Assembly: GCA_013397865.1 (NCBI GenBank)
Contig: VZTI01003154.1
Location: forward strand, 664,476-728,475
DNA: 64,000 nt
From: Struthidea cinerea
Taxonomy: Eukaryota; Chordata; Aves; Passeriformes; Corcoracidae
Direction of reading: 5' to 3'
The notes under the pieces were generated by a model. That model was not told the DNA's origin and did no database searches. It saw nothing but the letters and a program-made list of their open reading frames with translations. Made by a program: the position numbers and the translations under genes. Shown here one piece after another: positions 51,601 to 63,181 of this stretch. Positions within the stretch are counted from its first letter, which is position 1. Each line of letters opens with the position of its first letter.

Positions 51601-54600
51601 ACAAATGCTGGCCAGGAACACTAATTCCGACATGTTGCATAAAGCCATGTTGCACACCGACTGTATTGCTTGCAAATGATGCTCCAACAGGTTGCTGTAC
51701 CACTTGAGTAACTCCTATAGGTTGCAACGTCTGACCTGAGTAATTAGAAACATTAGAAGCCTGAGTAAAGGATGCTGATGAAGAAGGATGAAGCTGAGCT
51801 TGTGCAAACTGTTGGCTAGAACCTACACTGGCATCCAAATACGCCTCTTCTGCCAAAGTCTGTTCAGTAATATTGGCCTCCTGCAAGGACTTCTGAAGAA
51901 TATCAAAAGGCTGATCCTCAGTAAGATCAGGTAAAGGAGAAGACACAAGTTCATCTTCAAGAAACTGAAGGCTACTGGACAGCTGCAGTCCATCGCTAGG
52001 CCCCTCTCCAAGCTGACCACTTACACCTTTTACAGACGACTTAGGATCAGTGTTCTGAAATGTAAAACAAGAAATAAATCACTTTCAGAAACTCCAGTAT
52101 CTGCCTTGTTTCCTCATTAGTTATTTTTCACGCAAGCAAACTTTCCACACAGAATTATACTCTTCCCATAGCATGTGCAGGGTGATGTTGACTGATACAG
52201 CGAGCCAGCACAAACAGGTCATGGACATCCTGCTCACACCCTCAGACTGCTGGAAACGCTCCTCTCCCTTCTCAAATCTCTCAATACACAGCACTTAGCT
52301 CTGCAGCTGCACTGTTTCAAGAGGACATGAAATGCTCTCTACCATTTTCCCTTCCTCAAGCTGAGCACACTACCAAAAAAAGGATAAAACAAATGAGGAG
52401 TGAAAACACCTCCACTGTAATTCACTATGGGGCAAAGCTTCAGTAGTAACAGTATAAGCAAAGAAAAGGCAGGAGAAAGCTTTCCTTTAACTGACTTCTA
52501 TCAAATGAGATTCATCTCCAAAAGCCTACCAGCATTTCTGTAATCACTTAGTGTAAACTAGTGACCATTTAGTAAAGTTAAAACATTATGCTAATTCCTT
52601 GTTTAAAAAATTTTAGAAACAAGGCAGTAAGAAAAAAAAATTACAGACTTTGTGGTTTATGATTGTAAAAAGATTACTGAAACTATAAACACTGGAACTA
52701 CCACAAATATTAAGTGGCACCTTTAATGAAAAAATATTTCAAATCCACATCCATAAACACCGTGATAAGGAAAATCAAAACCTATTTACTCTGGCCTACT
52801 GTCAAGATTTTCCTAAAACAAAGTTCTGTCCAGAAACTCGAGACAACACAAGCATCAGGTTTCTGCAGCTAGATTGAGAAATGTAAATGCATAATAATAC
52901 CCGCAATAGTTTTAAATAAGGCAAAGCACACCTTTCTAGATTGCATGATCACATCTCAGCTATTCAGAAGCAACAACCAGTTTCTTTTTAGGTCAGGATA
53001 AATGGAAACTGTGGGTGTGCAACTACCAGTCACATACTCTGAGCCTTCACTCCCTGAAGGTCATAGATGCTTGTTTACACCTCATGTAAACAATGTAAAG
53101 ATGCTGCAAGCCATAATTATCCCATGCAATGATGTCCCCACCCTAACTTCAGTTCCCCAAGCATATTTATTCAGAATTCTACCCCAACCTGTTTCTGAAA
53201 CAACCTGTGTATTTTCTGAAACTTCAGTCATGCTTTAAAATAATAAAAGATTTTTCTTAAGAATAGATAAAATATTTTCAAGTTACAGCTATAAAGCTAC
53301 AGCAAGCTTTTAACATTCATGTTAACAGAGGAATTAAACCACTGGTTAAATGTCTCAGCGTCTCAACCTCATGAACACCTAAAGCTACAAATCAGGTTCT
53401 CAACTGTACCTCTAGCTACCATCAGGCAAAGCAAAAAGGAATCACTAACTAGGCCATAATTAGGACTCTTAACTGTCAGGTTCCTGGAGAGAATTCCCTA
53501 TTGCATCTGTAACTTGTCTCCAACGACAATAACCAAACTGAAATCTTTTATAACGGTGTAACTTAAACAGTTCCACTAATACTATTCCAGTTAGTACTAA
53601 CAACTACTACTACTACCAATAGTAACACAAATAAATAATATTACATGCAATCAAGATTAATAGCTTAAAACTCTCCCACTGGAACAGAGAATCCCAAGTT
53701 TCATTCCCTGCTCCCAGGACTATTTAAAACCAGAAAACAATTTTATATGCAAGAACTGGAACCTTACAAGTTAACATCTCAATCACTACTCTCCAGATTC
53801 AGAAAAACCATGCAGAATATCATGCTAATTTCAAGAAGAAATCAAAGCCTCTGCAGCTTCATGAACCTGCTGACCAACAAGAAGAGTCTTATTCTCACTG
53901 GCTCCATGCATACTCTGCTCTCATATGCTGTACTATTATATTGTAATAGGATAATGGAAGCAGCCACCCAGTACAAGCCAGGTACCAGGGCAATGGCTAG
54001 GAAACCCTCCCATGAAAACTGCCACAGGAAACCAACCTGGAATCAGCAGAGGTGGTACAGACTCAATCAACTCAGGGAAGGTGGGGATGGGGGACTGGTG
54101 GCAGTGTAAGGGAGTGGGAAGGGTAGACAGTGCTTTCTTTTCCTTCAGTCAGCAGGAACTTCATCTTGCTTGTGTTAGGTGCTGGCTGAGCATGATTACC
54201 AGCTGAGGCACTGAACCCTCGACACTGAATTTGTAAACTCTGCCACTGAAAGGCATGAGACGGGCAGCAAGACAGTCAATCCTACTTCACGATAGCAGCT
54301 CCGAATACATACAAAGATAGAACTTTCAGTATCTGCAAAAACTTTAATGACGGAAACCCCAGAAGCATGTAACTTTTCAGATATTCCATCTTATGAGAAG
54401 GGACTGTTAAACCATCTGTTTATGGTAACATTTGTTCCTTCCCAATGCACCATAAGAATCTGTATTTGTAATCAAGTCATTGTTCACTTATGTCAGCAAT
54501 GGGCTATCACGGGAGGGAGGAGGGAAGAGAAGATGGCATTGGTGTTCCTTATGGAGATATAAAAGGATGAGGACAGAGCATGAGAGGAACAGGTGCTGAG

Positions 54601-57600
54601 AATTAAAATGTAGTATGTCATCCTAGGAACAGGCACTAGGAATTCCTGCTCCTCTGACCACTGCCTTCTAGATTACCTACCCCCAATCTCATATACCCAA
54701 GAGCTCTTAGCTTTCACCAAATATTTTTATTTCTTCCAACTGCTACTCCCTACGCAACAAATCAACCTTGTTCAGAATCTCCCACTGCCTCTCAAAATTA
54801 CTCAAAGAAACTCACTTTCTGAAAATATACCAGAAACACCTGACTCCTGCCTACCTAGTCATGCTTATCAGAAGGATGTCTACAAAGAACAATTAGGAAG
54901 TCTAGGCTATGACAAATGCATGTCACATGTCACCCTTTTTTCCCCCCAAACCTGGTTTTTCTTAGGGTGAGTACTCAAACCCCACCTCTGCCAGTGCTGT
55001 GCACAGGAAGCTGCTGTCTGCTAATGCCAGCCTGGTACCAAGTTGAAACCACTGTCCCCCATGAGCTGAAAATTGGGTATACCGTTACCACTGGTACCCT
55101 ACTCCCTCAACATTATCTCAACCAGCTCGTCTGCTTCTTCTACAATAATTAATAACGATCCTGAAAGGGGAACGACAGGACGAACACTTCCCGTTACACT
55201 ACTGTGCCTACAGGAAAGTCATTAGTTCTCCACACACAGATTAACAGTTCTCAGCATTTCTTCATGCTAGTTATTTAACACACCTACAAGTGTATCCACA
55301 TATCTTGTAACGAACATGGGACAAACCAACAAGAGTCAAGATAACAGTACTACAGGAAGAGGAATTACCAGGAAATTCCTATTCTATGTATTCAAATAAC
55401 TTAATTGTGGGATTAACAATTCAGTTGTTTAAAAAAACACACCAGTGAAACCAAAGAAATATGCGTCTGAGGGGATCTCTAAGTCATCCAGTCCAACGTT
55501 CTACTCAAAGCATGACTATCACCCACACTAGAGCAGATCAGCCTTGAATTTATTACCAAGGGTTGAGATTCCACAACCTCACTGTGTGAAACATGGTGAA
55601 GGACTGCAGTACAGTCCTGGCAAGAAGGAACACTGAAGACTTCTTGCAACACCTAATGAATTTAAAGCAACTTCATTAACACTGAAGTTACAGGGAGGAC
55701 ACAACCAAAACTACCTCCTGAGTCTAAAGAAAAAAATACAAAAAGAGAAAAAACCAACCCATTAATTAATTTTTTAAAAACTGCCAGCTCAGAATCTACA
55801 TACAATAAGAAACAAAAAGCCATTCTAACATACACAGGAAACATATGAATGACTAATCTTCAAGGTCTATCTTTGAGTACTACTACACCCACAACCACTA
55901 AAGCCAGGAGTGCAGTTTACTAGAGGGAGTTATACCAGAGAGCATTTTCACTGCTCAGCAAGCCGGTTTACATATTTACAAAACACACCCCAATAATACA
56001 GTATTTTTCAATTAATTCCCCACTGCAATACTTAAAATACTAAGAGCACAAAATAGGTTCTATGTTAGTATTCAAAGTTTCCACACAAAAGAAGTTGAAA
56101 CCCACATCTACTTCATTCAGTTTTATAAAAGCCAAGTAAAACCATACAGAAGCATGCAATCTCAATACTAATGTAATTTATCTCCTGACCACTTACATTG
56201 GAGTTGGCGAAAATTGAATTTGAGTTGGCTACAGAATATTCTGCATTAGTCAAGTCTTCATTGCTCTGGTAAAATACAAAAATCATGTTTAGAAATAATA
56301 CACTCAATGAAACTTATCTATGTCTAATATACAGCAATGCTACTTACCGATTTACTACTAGGTCCATGTAGAAAATAATTCAGCGCTTGTGGGTCCCTTA
56401 AAGGGGGGAAAAAAGATAAAGAAGTTAACACCTTTTGGAAGTCCATTCTACTAATGAGGCTAATTTAACTAAGCCACACACTGTACTCCAGGTTTCTAGT
56501 AAAAACACATCTTCCTTTGAATCCAAGGCAAAGTTGAAAGTTTATATCATCTGCGGATCTGTGTTTCTGTATCAGCACAACTTCCAGATGCTGATCATAT
56601 CTGCTGCCATTTTAACAAGGCATTTCACCTAATAAACTGTGTTGATCACAAAACGTTAGTTGCACTCTATTTCCCTTCTGAGGGTGTTACTCATAGTCTC
56701 TTAAAACACGTGGTATTTTATGGCAGCACACAGTACAAGACCTAAGGAATATACTACCACAGAATATTGTGAGAACTAAAACAGGTAACACCTCTTCTAC
56801 AGCTAGACTATAATGCCTTGGTTAGCTAGCATCTAATAATAGGGTATTTACAAACCTGATTGTCAGATATGTTCTCTGTCACCTTTAACACAAGTTAATA
56901 AAAATTTATGATTGCCAGAGTAACAGTCCCCTCATGAAGAAAAAGGGGCACCTTTTCCAAGCGAAATCAACCATAGGAATAACAGACTAAATATTATTAA
57001 TTTCAGCATATTTAATTAACTTAGCACTAGCACTAAATAAAACTCATATTAAAAATGTAGTCTGAATAAGTGAGAATAAGTGTCAGAAATTCAAACAAAT
57101 ACACATACTTTAATTTAACTCTATGTATAGACCAAGTAAAGAGAATAGAAGGCTGTGTTACACGGGATTATTCTAATGCAACAATTAAACAGTGTTTCCC
57201 TTAGCACAAAGAGTAAACTGACATGGTTTTCTTTGATTTTTAAAACATGTTTATTGATTAACAAGTAATAATAAAACATTTTTTAAAAGCAGGAGATTCT
57301 CATGTAAAAAAGCAGTAATTAAAAATGTCTCCTTCTTGCTTGATGGTCCTAGAAAAGAAAGAGGCATAAAGTTAAAGATCTTTCAGGTTCACAACTACTC
57401 TTCTAAAAGGACAAACACATCTCTACTCCTCTTTTTCTTCTTTTAAAAAACAAACTGTGTTCACGAGGTTACAAAAGACATGTTAGACAGTACTTGGCAG
57501 GGACTTCATGGTACTATTATGCTTACAATACTGAAGTGGTTACATATATTTTAAAATAAAAATGTCATTTTCATAGTATATTTCACTGAATTTCAAAAAT

Positions 57601-59318
57601 TAAAGAGCACAGAACTCATGATTTCATATAGGGTTCTATTATGCTCATGAATTTTATCAGTAAAATAACCAGGCCATTTAATACTAATTACTGTCACTGT
57701 CTTTCAATCGTGCAAAATGCAATTAAAAATTAAAAACACTTCATCATCTTAAATATTGTGTTTAGTAAGGAAGGAATTCTAAAAGGCACTTACCAAATCA
57801 CAGATCAGATGAAAAAAAAATCGTTTTCCAGTCTTCTAGATGCTTAAGACAATAATTGCTGCCAGCAGCAGGAAGAACACTAATTTTTCACACAAACACT
57901 CATCTGTAAAGAAAGCACTTCATTTTCTGGACCACCTGTGATCTTGCACCAGGATCCTCATGATTCGTGCTCATAACAGAGCACTTAATTGTCCCGTGAT
58001 CATCTTTGTGTTCCAAGCAGGAAGTGTTTTCATATGGCCACAATCAGTAACCTCATACAACAGCTACCTCACAGAATGTAACTGAGCCTTTACCGGCACT
58101 GCTTTTGTTACAGCATCCAGAGCAACCCTCAAACTACAGCAGCCACTGTGGTGATGTTTTGGTTTTTCTGAAGTTAAAACTCTCACTGGTTTCACTGGAA
58201 GTTTTCAGATGTGTGAGAAAGGTAAAAAGTCTATTTATTTCCTACACTTAAGACAGTAAAAAATTCTTGTATGAACTGGGAATGATCTTTTAACAGCTGG
58301 TATGAGACTGATGTCAGACTAATTTCCAGAAGAGTATGAACAAAGTGTTGTGCGTGAAAAGCTCAACTCTCTTCTTGTGTTTTCAATGCATTTATAGCAT
58401 ATTATCTGTTCTTGAATACTGACACTGATGGTAGCCAAAGGAAGGCAACTTGTCACATACACAATCCACACAAAACTTGCTCATGCTTCAGCTATCCTAA
58501 TTATTTTCGGAGATTGACATACAGAATTATAAAACTCCATATAAATCTGTTATGGAAAAAGGGTGAGGGGGACAAACAAAAACCCCAACAACCCACATGA
58601 CCATTAAAAATCACTGATTTTATTAAAATCAAGTATCTTTGACCAAAATGCTGGTAAATTCTTGTTTGTTGAGAATACACAACAGTACAGAGCTATTCTT
58701 TTTTTCTAACATTTAGATGCAAATGTGTATTATTAGTAGAAATGAAATCTTTAAGTATTTGTATGTAAGAAAAAATATATAAGAAAAAAATTTATATATA
58801 TAAGAAAATACTTTTTTTTCTTATATATGTAAGAAAAAATAATTTTACTTTTCCCTCAAAATACAAGCACAGTATTAATAAATTATCTAGTTCCACCAAA
58901 AGAATTGAGATCTTTCGGGTTTTGATCAAAAAAAGTTACTGGCAGTGAAGTTTGTAGTAACATCCCTAGGAACATGCATCAACACTGATCTGGTATTACC
59001 ACTACCTGAGAAGAGAATCCATTCTCCACAAACACACATTCCTTAGCCTCTCCCGAGGAGAATGTCAGCAAGTGGGCTGTCAGCTAGTAACCACCGGGAC
59101 TGAAGGCTTTGCAATCCACACATCTCCACATGGAAGAAGTGAAGCATGTCTGCTCATTTCATTGCAAGTCACCTCATCTTTAGACAATACTGAGATAGAA
59201 TCACCTTCTAGAAGATGATTTTGCAAAATTATTATTCCCAGCTTTTCTGCAATAATTACTCATGGAAAACTTACCCAATAAGATCAAGGAGACAGGATTC
59301 ATCATCGTCATCATCCAT
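41854..59318 (-). CDS. BICRAL: BICRAL (GLTSCR1-like), ncBAF chromatin-remodelling subunit, complete spliced CDS
   Basis: Eleven exons joined in transcript order: 59318-59275, 56396-56348, 56265-56197, 52054-50351, 48586-48487, 47248-47151, 45319-45258, 45145-45000, 44849-44755, 43560-43458, 42656-41854. They join in phase with GT-AG boundaries and give about 1090 residues; human BICRAL is about 1080. The product begins MDDDDDESCLLDLIGDPQAL and ends EAAVNSILEC, both recognisable BICRAL ends. Residues about 55-622 are an S/Q/N-rich, probably disordered region. The GLTSCR1 domain lies at about 698-820, followed by a charged linker and a conserved C-terminal tail. Known role: nuclear subunit of the ncBAF/GBAF SWI/SNF complex with BRD9 and SMARCA4/2, interchangeable with the paralogue BICRA; the GLTSCR1 domain mediates assembly. 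Identity rests on recalled protein similarity. The paralogue BICRA is excluded by the end sequences and by the wording of the GLTSCR1 domain. Confidence 0.96.
42657..43457 (-). other. BICRAL: BICRAL intron 10
   Basis: GT-AG intron of 801 bp between exons 10 and 11. No repeat or other feature recognised. Confidence 0.9.
43458..43560 (-). CDS. BICRAL: BICRAL coding exon 10, end of the GLTSCR1 domain
   Basis: 103 nt, phase 0 in and phase 1 out. It encodes RINPSAEMVMIDRMFNQEER then ASLTRDKRLALVDP. Acceptor TTTTCCTCCAG, donor GTAAGT at 43457. Confidence 0.95.
43561..44754 (-). other. BICRAL: BICRAL intron 9
   Basis: GT-AG intron of 1194 bp between exons 9 and 10. Nothing recognised inside. Confidence 0.9.
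44755..44849 (-). CDS. BICRAL: BICRAL coding exon 9, GLTSCR1 domain
   Basis: 95 nt, phase 1 in and phase 0 out. It encodes (V)DSEFESVATQLLKRTQAM then LNKYRCLLIEDAM, an amphipathic helical part of the domain. Acceptor CTTTCTAG, donor ATG|GTAAGG at 44754. Confidence 0.95.
45000..45145 (-). CDS. BICRAL: BICRAL coding exon 8, GLTSCR1 domain core
   Basis: 146 nt, phase 2 in and phase 1 out. It encodes (F)ILQQLQKDQVHAVTPDKS, then RFRSLNDAVQRLLSYHVCQG and SLPTEEDLRK. The LNDAVQRLLSYHVCQG stretch is the best signature of the GLTSCR1 family in the window. Acceptor TTGTTGTAG, donor AAG|GTAATT at 44999. The following intron is 150 nt. Confidence 0.96.
45258..45319 (-). CDS. BICRAL: BICRAL coding exon 7, start of the GLTSCR1 domain
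   Basis: 62 nt, phase 0 in and phase 2 out. It encodes VDSHLVGQKRPAAKQLTKGA, a basic segment leading into the domain at about residues 689-709. Acceptor GAACTTAG, donor GTAAGTC at 45257. The next intron is only 112 nt. Confidence 0.92.
46581..47116 (-). mobile_element. Truncated solo LTR of an avian ERVL-type retrovirus in BICRAL intron 6
   Basis: In sense (minus) orientation it begins TGTCCTGGTTTTGTCTGGG at 47116 and aligns by eye along its length with the LTR at 62656-63181: shared blocks include the region around TTATCAACATTATTCTCATC and the CACAATGCAATTTGCTCA-like block. It keeps a TATATAAA motif (46858-46851). The last 40 or so LTR bases (the GGTTAAACCACA end) are missing on the left. 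No internal viral sequence flanks it, so it is a solo LTR. It has the same orientation as BICRAL. The family name is from memory; the LTR identity follows from the second copy in this window. Confidence 0.85.
46851..46858 (-). promoter_or_regulatory. TATA motif of the intronic solo LTR
   Basis: TATATAAA on the minus strand, inside the LTR at 46581-47116, at the position where the retroviral core promoter is expected. It faces BICRAL exons 7-11. Whether it is active cannot be judged from sequence. Confidence 0.45.
47151..47248 (-). CDS. BICRAL: BICRAL coding exon 6 with two tandem acceptors
   Basis: 98 nt from the first acceptor (TTTTTTTAATAG), entering phase 1 and leaving phase 0. It encodes (G)QDSGGKIVQQ to QQSIQ. 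A second AG lies 5 nt further in (exon start 47243), giving DSGGK directly at phase 0. The donor is CAG|GTAGAG at 47150. A solo LTR begins 34 bp into the following intron. Confidence 0.9.
47249..48486 (-). other. BICRAL: BICRAL intron 5
   Basis: 1238 bp with an unusual GTCAAC donor and a TTTTTTTAATAG acceptor. No repeats recognised. Confidence 0.8.
48487..48586 (-). CDS. BICRAL: BICRAL coding exon 5 (probably alternatively spliced)
   Basis: 100 nt, entering phase 0 and leaving phase 1, encoding KKAVNQTSPVSASK and a following segment ending TLSG. The acceptor is GGCACAG. The donor is CAG|GTCAAC at 48486-48481, a weak match to consensus. I recognise the reading as the equivalent of a segment in human BICRAL, which is why it is included despite its short length and poor donor. 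The frame also works without it (see findings). Confidence 0.82.
48587..50350 (-). other. BICRAL: BICRAL intron 4
   Basis: 1764 bp, donor GTATGA, acceptor GGCACAG. AT-rich, with several A and T runs; nothing else recognised. Confidence 0.85.
50351..52054 (-). CDS. BICRAL: BICRAL coding exon 4, giant S/Q/N-rich exon
   Basis: 1704 nt, 568 codons, phase 0 at both ends, fully open. The acceptor ends in TTTCAG and the donor is CAG|GTATGA at 50350. It starts NTDPKSSVKG and includes the acidic patch LPDLTEDQPFDILQKSL, then a very long Ser/Gln/Asn/Val-rich stretch without predicted folds, ending QQQFAFGQ. About half the protein is in this exon, as in mammalian orthologues. Frames on the opposite strand and in other phases within it are shadows. 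Confidence 0.97.
52055..56196 (-). other. BICRAL: BICRAL intron 3
   Basis: 4142 bp, the longest intron of the gene fully contained between coding exons. It holds one CR1 fragment (55465-55640) and otherwise unremarkable sequence. Confidence 0.9.
55465..55640 (-). mobile_element. CR1 LINE 3' fragment in BICRAL intron 3
   Basis: The plus strand contains AAGTCATCCAGTCCAACGTT, CTACTCAAAGCATGACTATC and GATTCCACAACCTCACTGTG in CR1 order (reverse complement). It is diverged, with a partial tail. It sits in the 4.1-kb intron between BICRAL exons 3 and 4, in gene orientation. Confidence 0.85.
56197..56265 (-). CDS. BICRAL: BICRAL coding exon 3
   Basis: 69 nt, phase 0 at both ends, encoding 23 residues from SNEDLTNAEY to FANSN. 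Acceptor TTTTACCAG, donor GTAAGT at 56196-56191. Because it is symmetric, skipping it would keep the frame. It is followed by a 4.1-kb intron. Confidence 0.92.
56348..56396 (-). CDS. BICRAL: BICRAL coding exon 2
   Basis: 49 nt, entering at phase 2 (GG|G) and leaving at phase 0. It encodes GDPQALNYFLHGPSSKS. The acceptor is TTTAAG at 56397 and the donor is GTAAGTA at 56347-56341. It is separated from exon 3 by an intron of only 82 nt. Confidence 0.93.
56397..59274 (-). other. BICRAL: BICRAL intron 1 (between coding exons 1 and 2)
   Basis: 2878 bp, donor GTAAGT, acceptor TTTAAG. Contains the AT-rich hairpin at 58762-58841. No repeat family recognised. Confidence 0.9.
58762..58841. repeat. AT-rich hairpin flanked by a 16-bp direct repeat, BICRAL intron 2
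   Basis: TATGTAAGAAAAAATA occurs at 58762-58777 and again at 58826-58841. Between them, ATATATAAGAAAA (58796-58808) pairs perfectly with TTTTCTTATATAT (58816-58828). Probably a product of replication slippage. It lies in the intron between BICRAL coding exons 1 and 2. Confidence 0.85.
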
Positions 59319-59323
59319 GACAA
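59275..59323 (-). CDS. BICRAL: BICRAL first coding exon (5 nt of 5'UTR plus 44 nt coding)
   Basis: An acceptor (TTTATTCTAG) ends at 59324. Five UTR bases precede the ATG at 59318-59316. The exon encodes an acidic start of five Asp then ESCLLDLI and ends in phase 2 before a strong GTAAGT donor at 59274-59269. With only 5 nt of leader here, at least one upstream non-coding exon must exist; I could not find it in the window. Confidence 0.93.
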
Positions 59324-62300
59324 CTAGAATAAAGAAGGAGAGGATTAAAGTTTGTTTTCCACAACAAAACCAATTTAGAATATCTCAGTATTTTTTTATT
59401 AAACAATTTATGAAGTTGATAGCTGTCTACTATTGACAAAGTTCTTAAGTAGACCTGCACCTTCTACAGATATCTGCTGATTTATCTCAAAATCAAATTC
59501 AGTCACATGCAAAGATTTATAAAATCCCATGCAATGTTTCACCATTCAGAGGGTTTTTAGAATTTTAAATCAAAGAAAGACAAATGATTAACCCAACTGA
59601 TTAAAAAGAATTTCTATGACTTCAAGTAGTAAAAATATCAACACTGAATGCAATCTAAGAGTCCAATTAAAATGCTTCTAGAGGAATTTATTCCCGGCTA
59701 CTCCCAGTGAGGGAATAACCAAACACGACAGAACCTACGAAGGCTGTTACAAATTAGTGGCTGTACGACTGAGCAGCCAAAAAGGTAAATAAACTTAGGT
59801 CAGTGTCATGAGGATGCTGCTACAGCCCAGAACCAAAACTGTAGCCAAAACATGACTAAGCATTAAAAGAAACACTGTTTTCTAACAGACCTTCCTTGGC
59901 AATAGCTAAGCGACAATACGGCCATTTCCAGTTTCTCCTCAGCAATACTCAGAAGGGTACTTAAACTTTGTTTAATAGTACAGAGTTCTGACAGTCCTTT
60001 TAACAATGGGTAGGGAGGGAATTTATGTGCACTGCCCAAACTGAGGGCAAGTATCCAATGCAGAGCATTTTCAGCCTCACAGTGTCGTGACCACCAACTC
60101 CCTCACACACTGCCTACTCCATGAGGTACTGCTGCACCAAAAACACTCTCACACTCACTCTCCCCTCCAACTGCTGCTCCTTCAAAGCTTTTGTTTGCAC
60201 ATTCTGGGCTCTCCTGTTCATCATAACTCTCAGAATATCATCTCCCTTGTCCTTGTCAGTAACTCTCAGGACCATCCCATCTAATCCACCAGTTCAATCA
60301 TCAACTGATGGCAGTATTTCCAAAACCTCTTGGTACCCTGGCTTCCTTTAAGTTATCCAGTCTCATCTTTACAGTATTTTCTCATCACATCAAGTTGATC
60401 ATTGCATTCCACGTTTGTTTTTTTTTTCAACTTCCCTTAAACAATGTGCTGTCATACTTGTCACTCAAATGTTTTAACACAGTTTTGGCTTTAACTCATT
60501 CTCTTCTCTCTCTTACTTCTTGCCAAATAGAAACTTACTCTCCCTGACCAGAGATCCACATGAAGCATTCCTCATCCTGATCTCCATAATGATTGAAACA
60601 ATGAAGGGGCTGAAGCACCTGCTATACAAGAGGCTGAGACCACCAGGACTGTTCTGCCTGATGAATAGAAAAGTGTGGGGAAATCTTTATCTTGTGTATA
60701 AATATTTGGTGTGAGGGTGTTAAGAATACTGAATCAAACGTTTCTAAGTGGTATCCAGTAAATGAACAAGAGGTAAGGGGCACAAATCAAAACAAAATAA
60801 ACCAAAAACTCTATGTAGACAATGGAAAAAACTTTTCTTTTATGAAACTCTGAGGGTAGTCAAGTACTGGCCCAAGTTCTTCAGCAAAGTTATGGACTCT
60901 CCATCCTTAGAGATGCCCAGAACGCAGTTGGACCACAGCCTTGACCTGCCTGCTCTGGAAGAGCCTCCTCTGAGCAGGACAAGGGATAATGTGATCTCCA
61001 GATATTCATTTCCACCTTGGCTGTCCTGTGATTCCGTAACCTCCTTCCTGAAATTTTTCTATACTCCACTGGTTCTGAAAATAGCTTATACTGTAGACTA
61101 GCAGAGGGTACCGTGTCCTCTATACTGCATAGCCTTATTCAGATTTTTTCTTTCTCTGTGCTTTAGTTTACAGTGAGGGTGAAGCAGAAATGGAGCATGT
61201 GTCAGTATAAGGATCATTCGGTATCACCTCTCTGGGAGAACAGAAAAACAAAGCACAGCTACCGAGAATTATCTCAATGTTGACAAAAATCAGCATTCAT
61301 GAAGTGATTATGCACCTTAAGAAAAGCAATTTCTCCCACAATTCAGTATTCCATCTGCTTACTCTTGCATAGAGCCACCAGCTTGAGCACTGATATTGCA
61401 ATTTAATGCTAAGCAAGTGGCATGACATAGTACGATGTCATGAAATTTAAATGTAAACATGTAGTACTAAGAACAAATTAATAAGCAATTAGCATTCTGC
61501 TTTAACTTTACTGATAGTACCACTTACAGAAAGCTGTTACTTCCTCTAACTGCTGAAAGCATACCCGTGTCTCAAGAACAAGGTTCCAAATTCTCCCAGC
61601 TAACCAAAAGCAAAAATTTACCAAAAGTCAAAATTATCTTTGTTTCCACACTGCAAACCTACTTTTGAATATCCTAACCCATGTGTCTATGGCAATACTG
61701 ACAGCATTATTTAAACACAATAAAATGTCTTTTCTTTACATAACCAAATATTCCCTGTGATTTTATTATAATAAGGGTTCACCATTAGCAGAAGTGACGA
61801 CACACAACTTTGTTCAATTAATACTCCTGGAGGTATTAAAACAATTGATGCAAATTAAGATAAATTTGTTAAGTTCACTGAATTCTTCAAAACTTGCATA
61901 TAATGATCAGAAGGAAAATAAAATGCATGAAAACACTGATGTGAGAAAACCCTAATGGCAATACATAATCTTCACTATTACACCCTTTAGCTGAACATAC
62001 ATTTGGCTTTATCAGATAAACGTGATACAAGAAAAATCTATGCAACATACGGTAAACTCCTACCAGTTTAGGACAGATAACAACCCCCAAAGAAAACAGC
62101 TGCATTTTTTATAAACACCAAAAATCACAACCGGTTCCCTTCAGAAGTGCACCTTCTTAATAAGCTTTAACAACATTTTTGTCAGCGCTAGCAGAATTCT
62201 GTCACACATGGAAAAAAAAAATGTCACCATTTCAATTTTTAAGGCTGGTTTACCAAAGAGCTCACCTGTGTAAAACCAACCCCAAGCTTTTATACAGCTG

Positions 62301-62655
62301 ATCAATGCTCCATCATAGAGCCACTTAACTACACACAGCTCTCGCTACATTCAAAAGGTGTTTTAATGAGCATTCATTGCCTAAGGGGCTCTGCAGAAAC
62401 ACACAGATAGATCACTACAGTCTCAACATCCCCACAAACACGCCTAAGCAACACGGCACTAACAGGATGCTGCATGGCAGTGATTTGAGAAGTACCACTG
62501 GAGCAACGTGCAATTTAAACAGACTCACAGGGGTACGTGGTCTGTGAAAGAACCATCAAGCTCATAGCCAAGTCATAAACCTACCTATTTAGACCAAATT
62601 CTGTTCCTATTTCACCACACATACCCAAGATGAACACAACCATGTAACTGCACGT
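59324..62655 (-). other. BICRAL: BICRAL leader intron (5'UTR), partial
   Basis: Sequence upstream of the acceptor of coding exon 1. It contains the CR1 copy at 60853-61038. I see no CpG island and no convincing leader exon, so transcription probably starts right of the window. Confidence 0.65.
60853..61038 (+). mobile_element. CR1 LINE 3' end upstream of BICRAL coding exon 1
   Basis: It runs from GTCAAGTACTGGCCCAAGTT through TTATGGACTCTCCATCCTTA, CTGCTCTGGAAGAGCCTCCT and ATGTGATCTCCAGATATTCA to a TGTCCTGTGATTCCGT tail. Element order and tail are those of a plus-strand CR1, antisense to BICRAL. Confidence 0.87.
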
Positions 62656-63181
62656 TGTGGTTTAACCTGGCAGGCAGCTGAGCACCACACAGCCACTTGC
62701 TCACTCCCCCAGGTGGAACAGGGGAGGGAATCAGGAAAAAAAGGGTAGAACTTGAGATAAAGACATCTTAATGTGACAGAAAAAGAAAGGGAAAATAATA
62801 GCCATGATAAAGGAATATTCAATAGAAGTGATGCACAATGCAATTGCTCACCACCTGCTGACTGATGCCCAGCTCAATCCAAGCAATGGGCCATCACCCT
62901 CCGGCCATTTCCCTCCAGTTTTATTGTTCCACATATGGTATGGGATATCCCTTTGGTTAGCTGGGGTCAGCTCTGCTGGCTGTTTCCCCTCCCAGCTTCT
63001 TTCACACCTCCAGTCTCCTCACTGGCGGATTGCTGTGAGAAACTGAAAAGTCCTTGACTTGGCGCAAACATTGCTCAGCAACAACTAAAACATCAGTGTG
63101 CTATCAACATTATTCTCATCCTAAATCCAAAACACAGCTACTAGAAAGAAAATTAACTCTACCCCAGTCAAAACCAGGACA
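62656..63181 (-). mobile_element. 3' LTR of a degraded avian ERVL-type provirus
   Basis: On the minus strand it runs TGTCCTGGTTTTGACTGGGG at 63181 to GGTTAAACCACA at 62656, with TG...CA ends, about 526 bp. The TATA position is altered (ACAATAAAACTGG) compared with the other copy. Immediately upstream in the element's sense is a purine-rich tract (AGAATAAGGGGTGGA, about 63184-63198), as expected of a polypurine tract next to a 3' LTR. Confidence 0.88.
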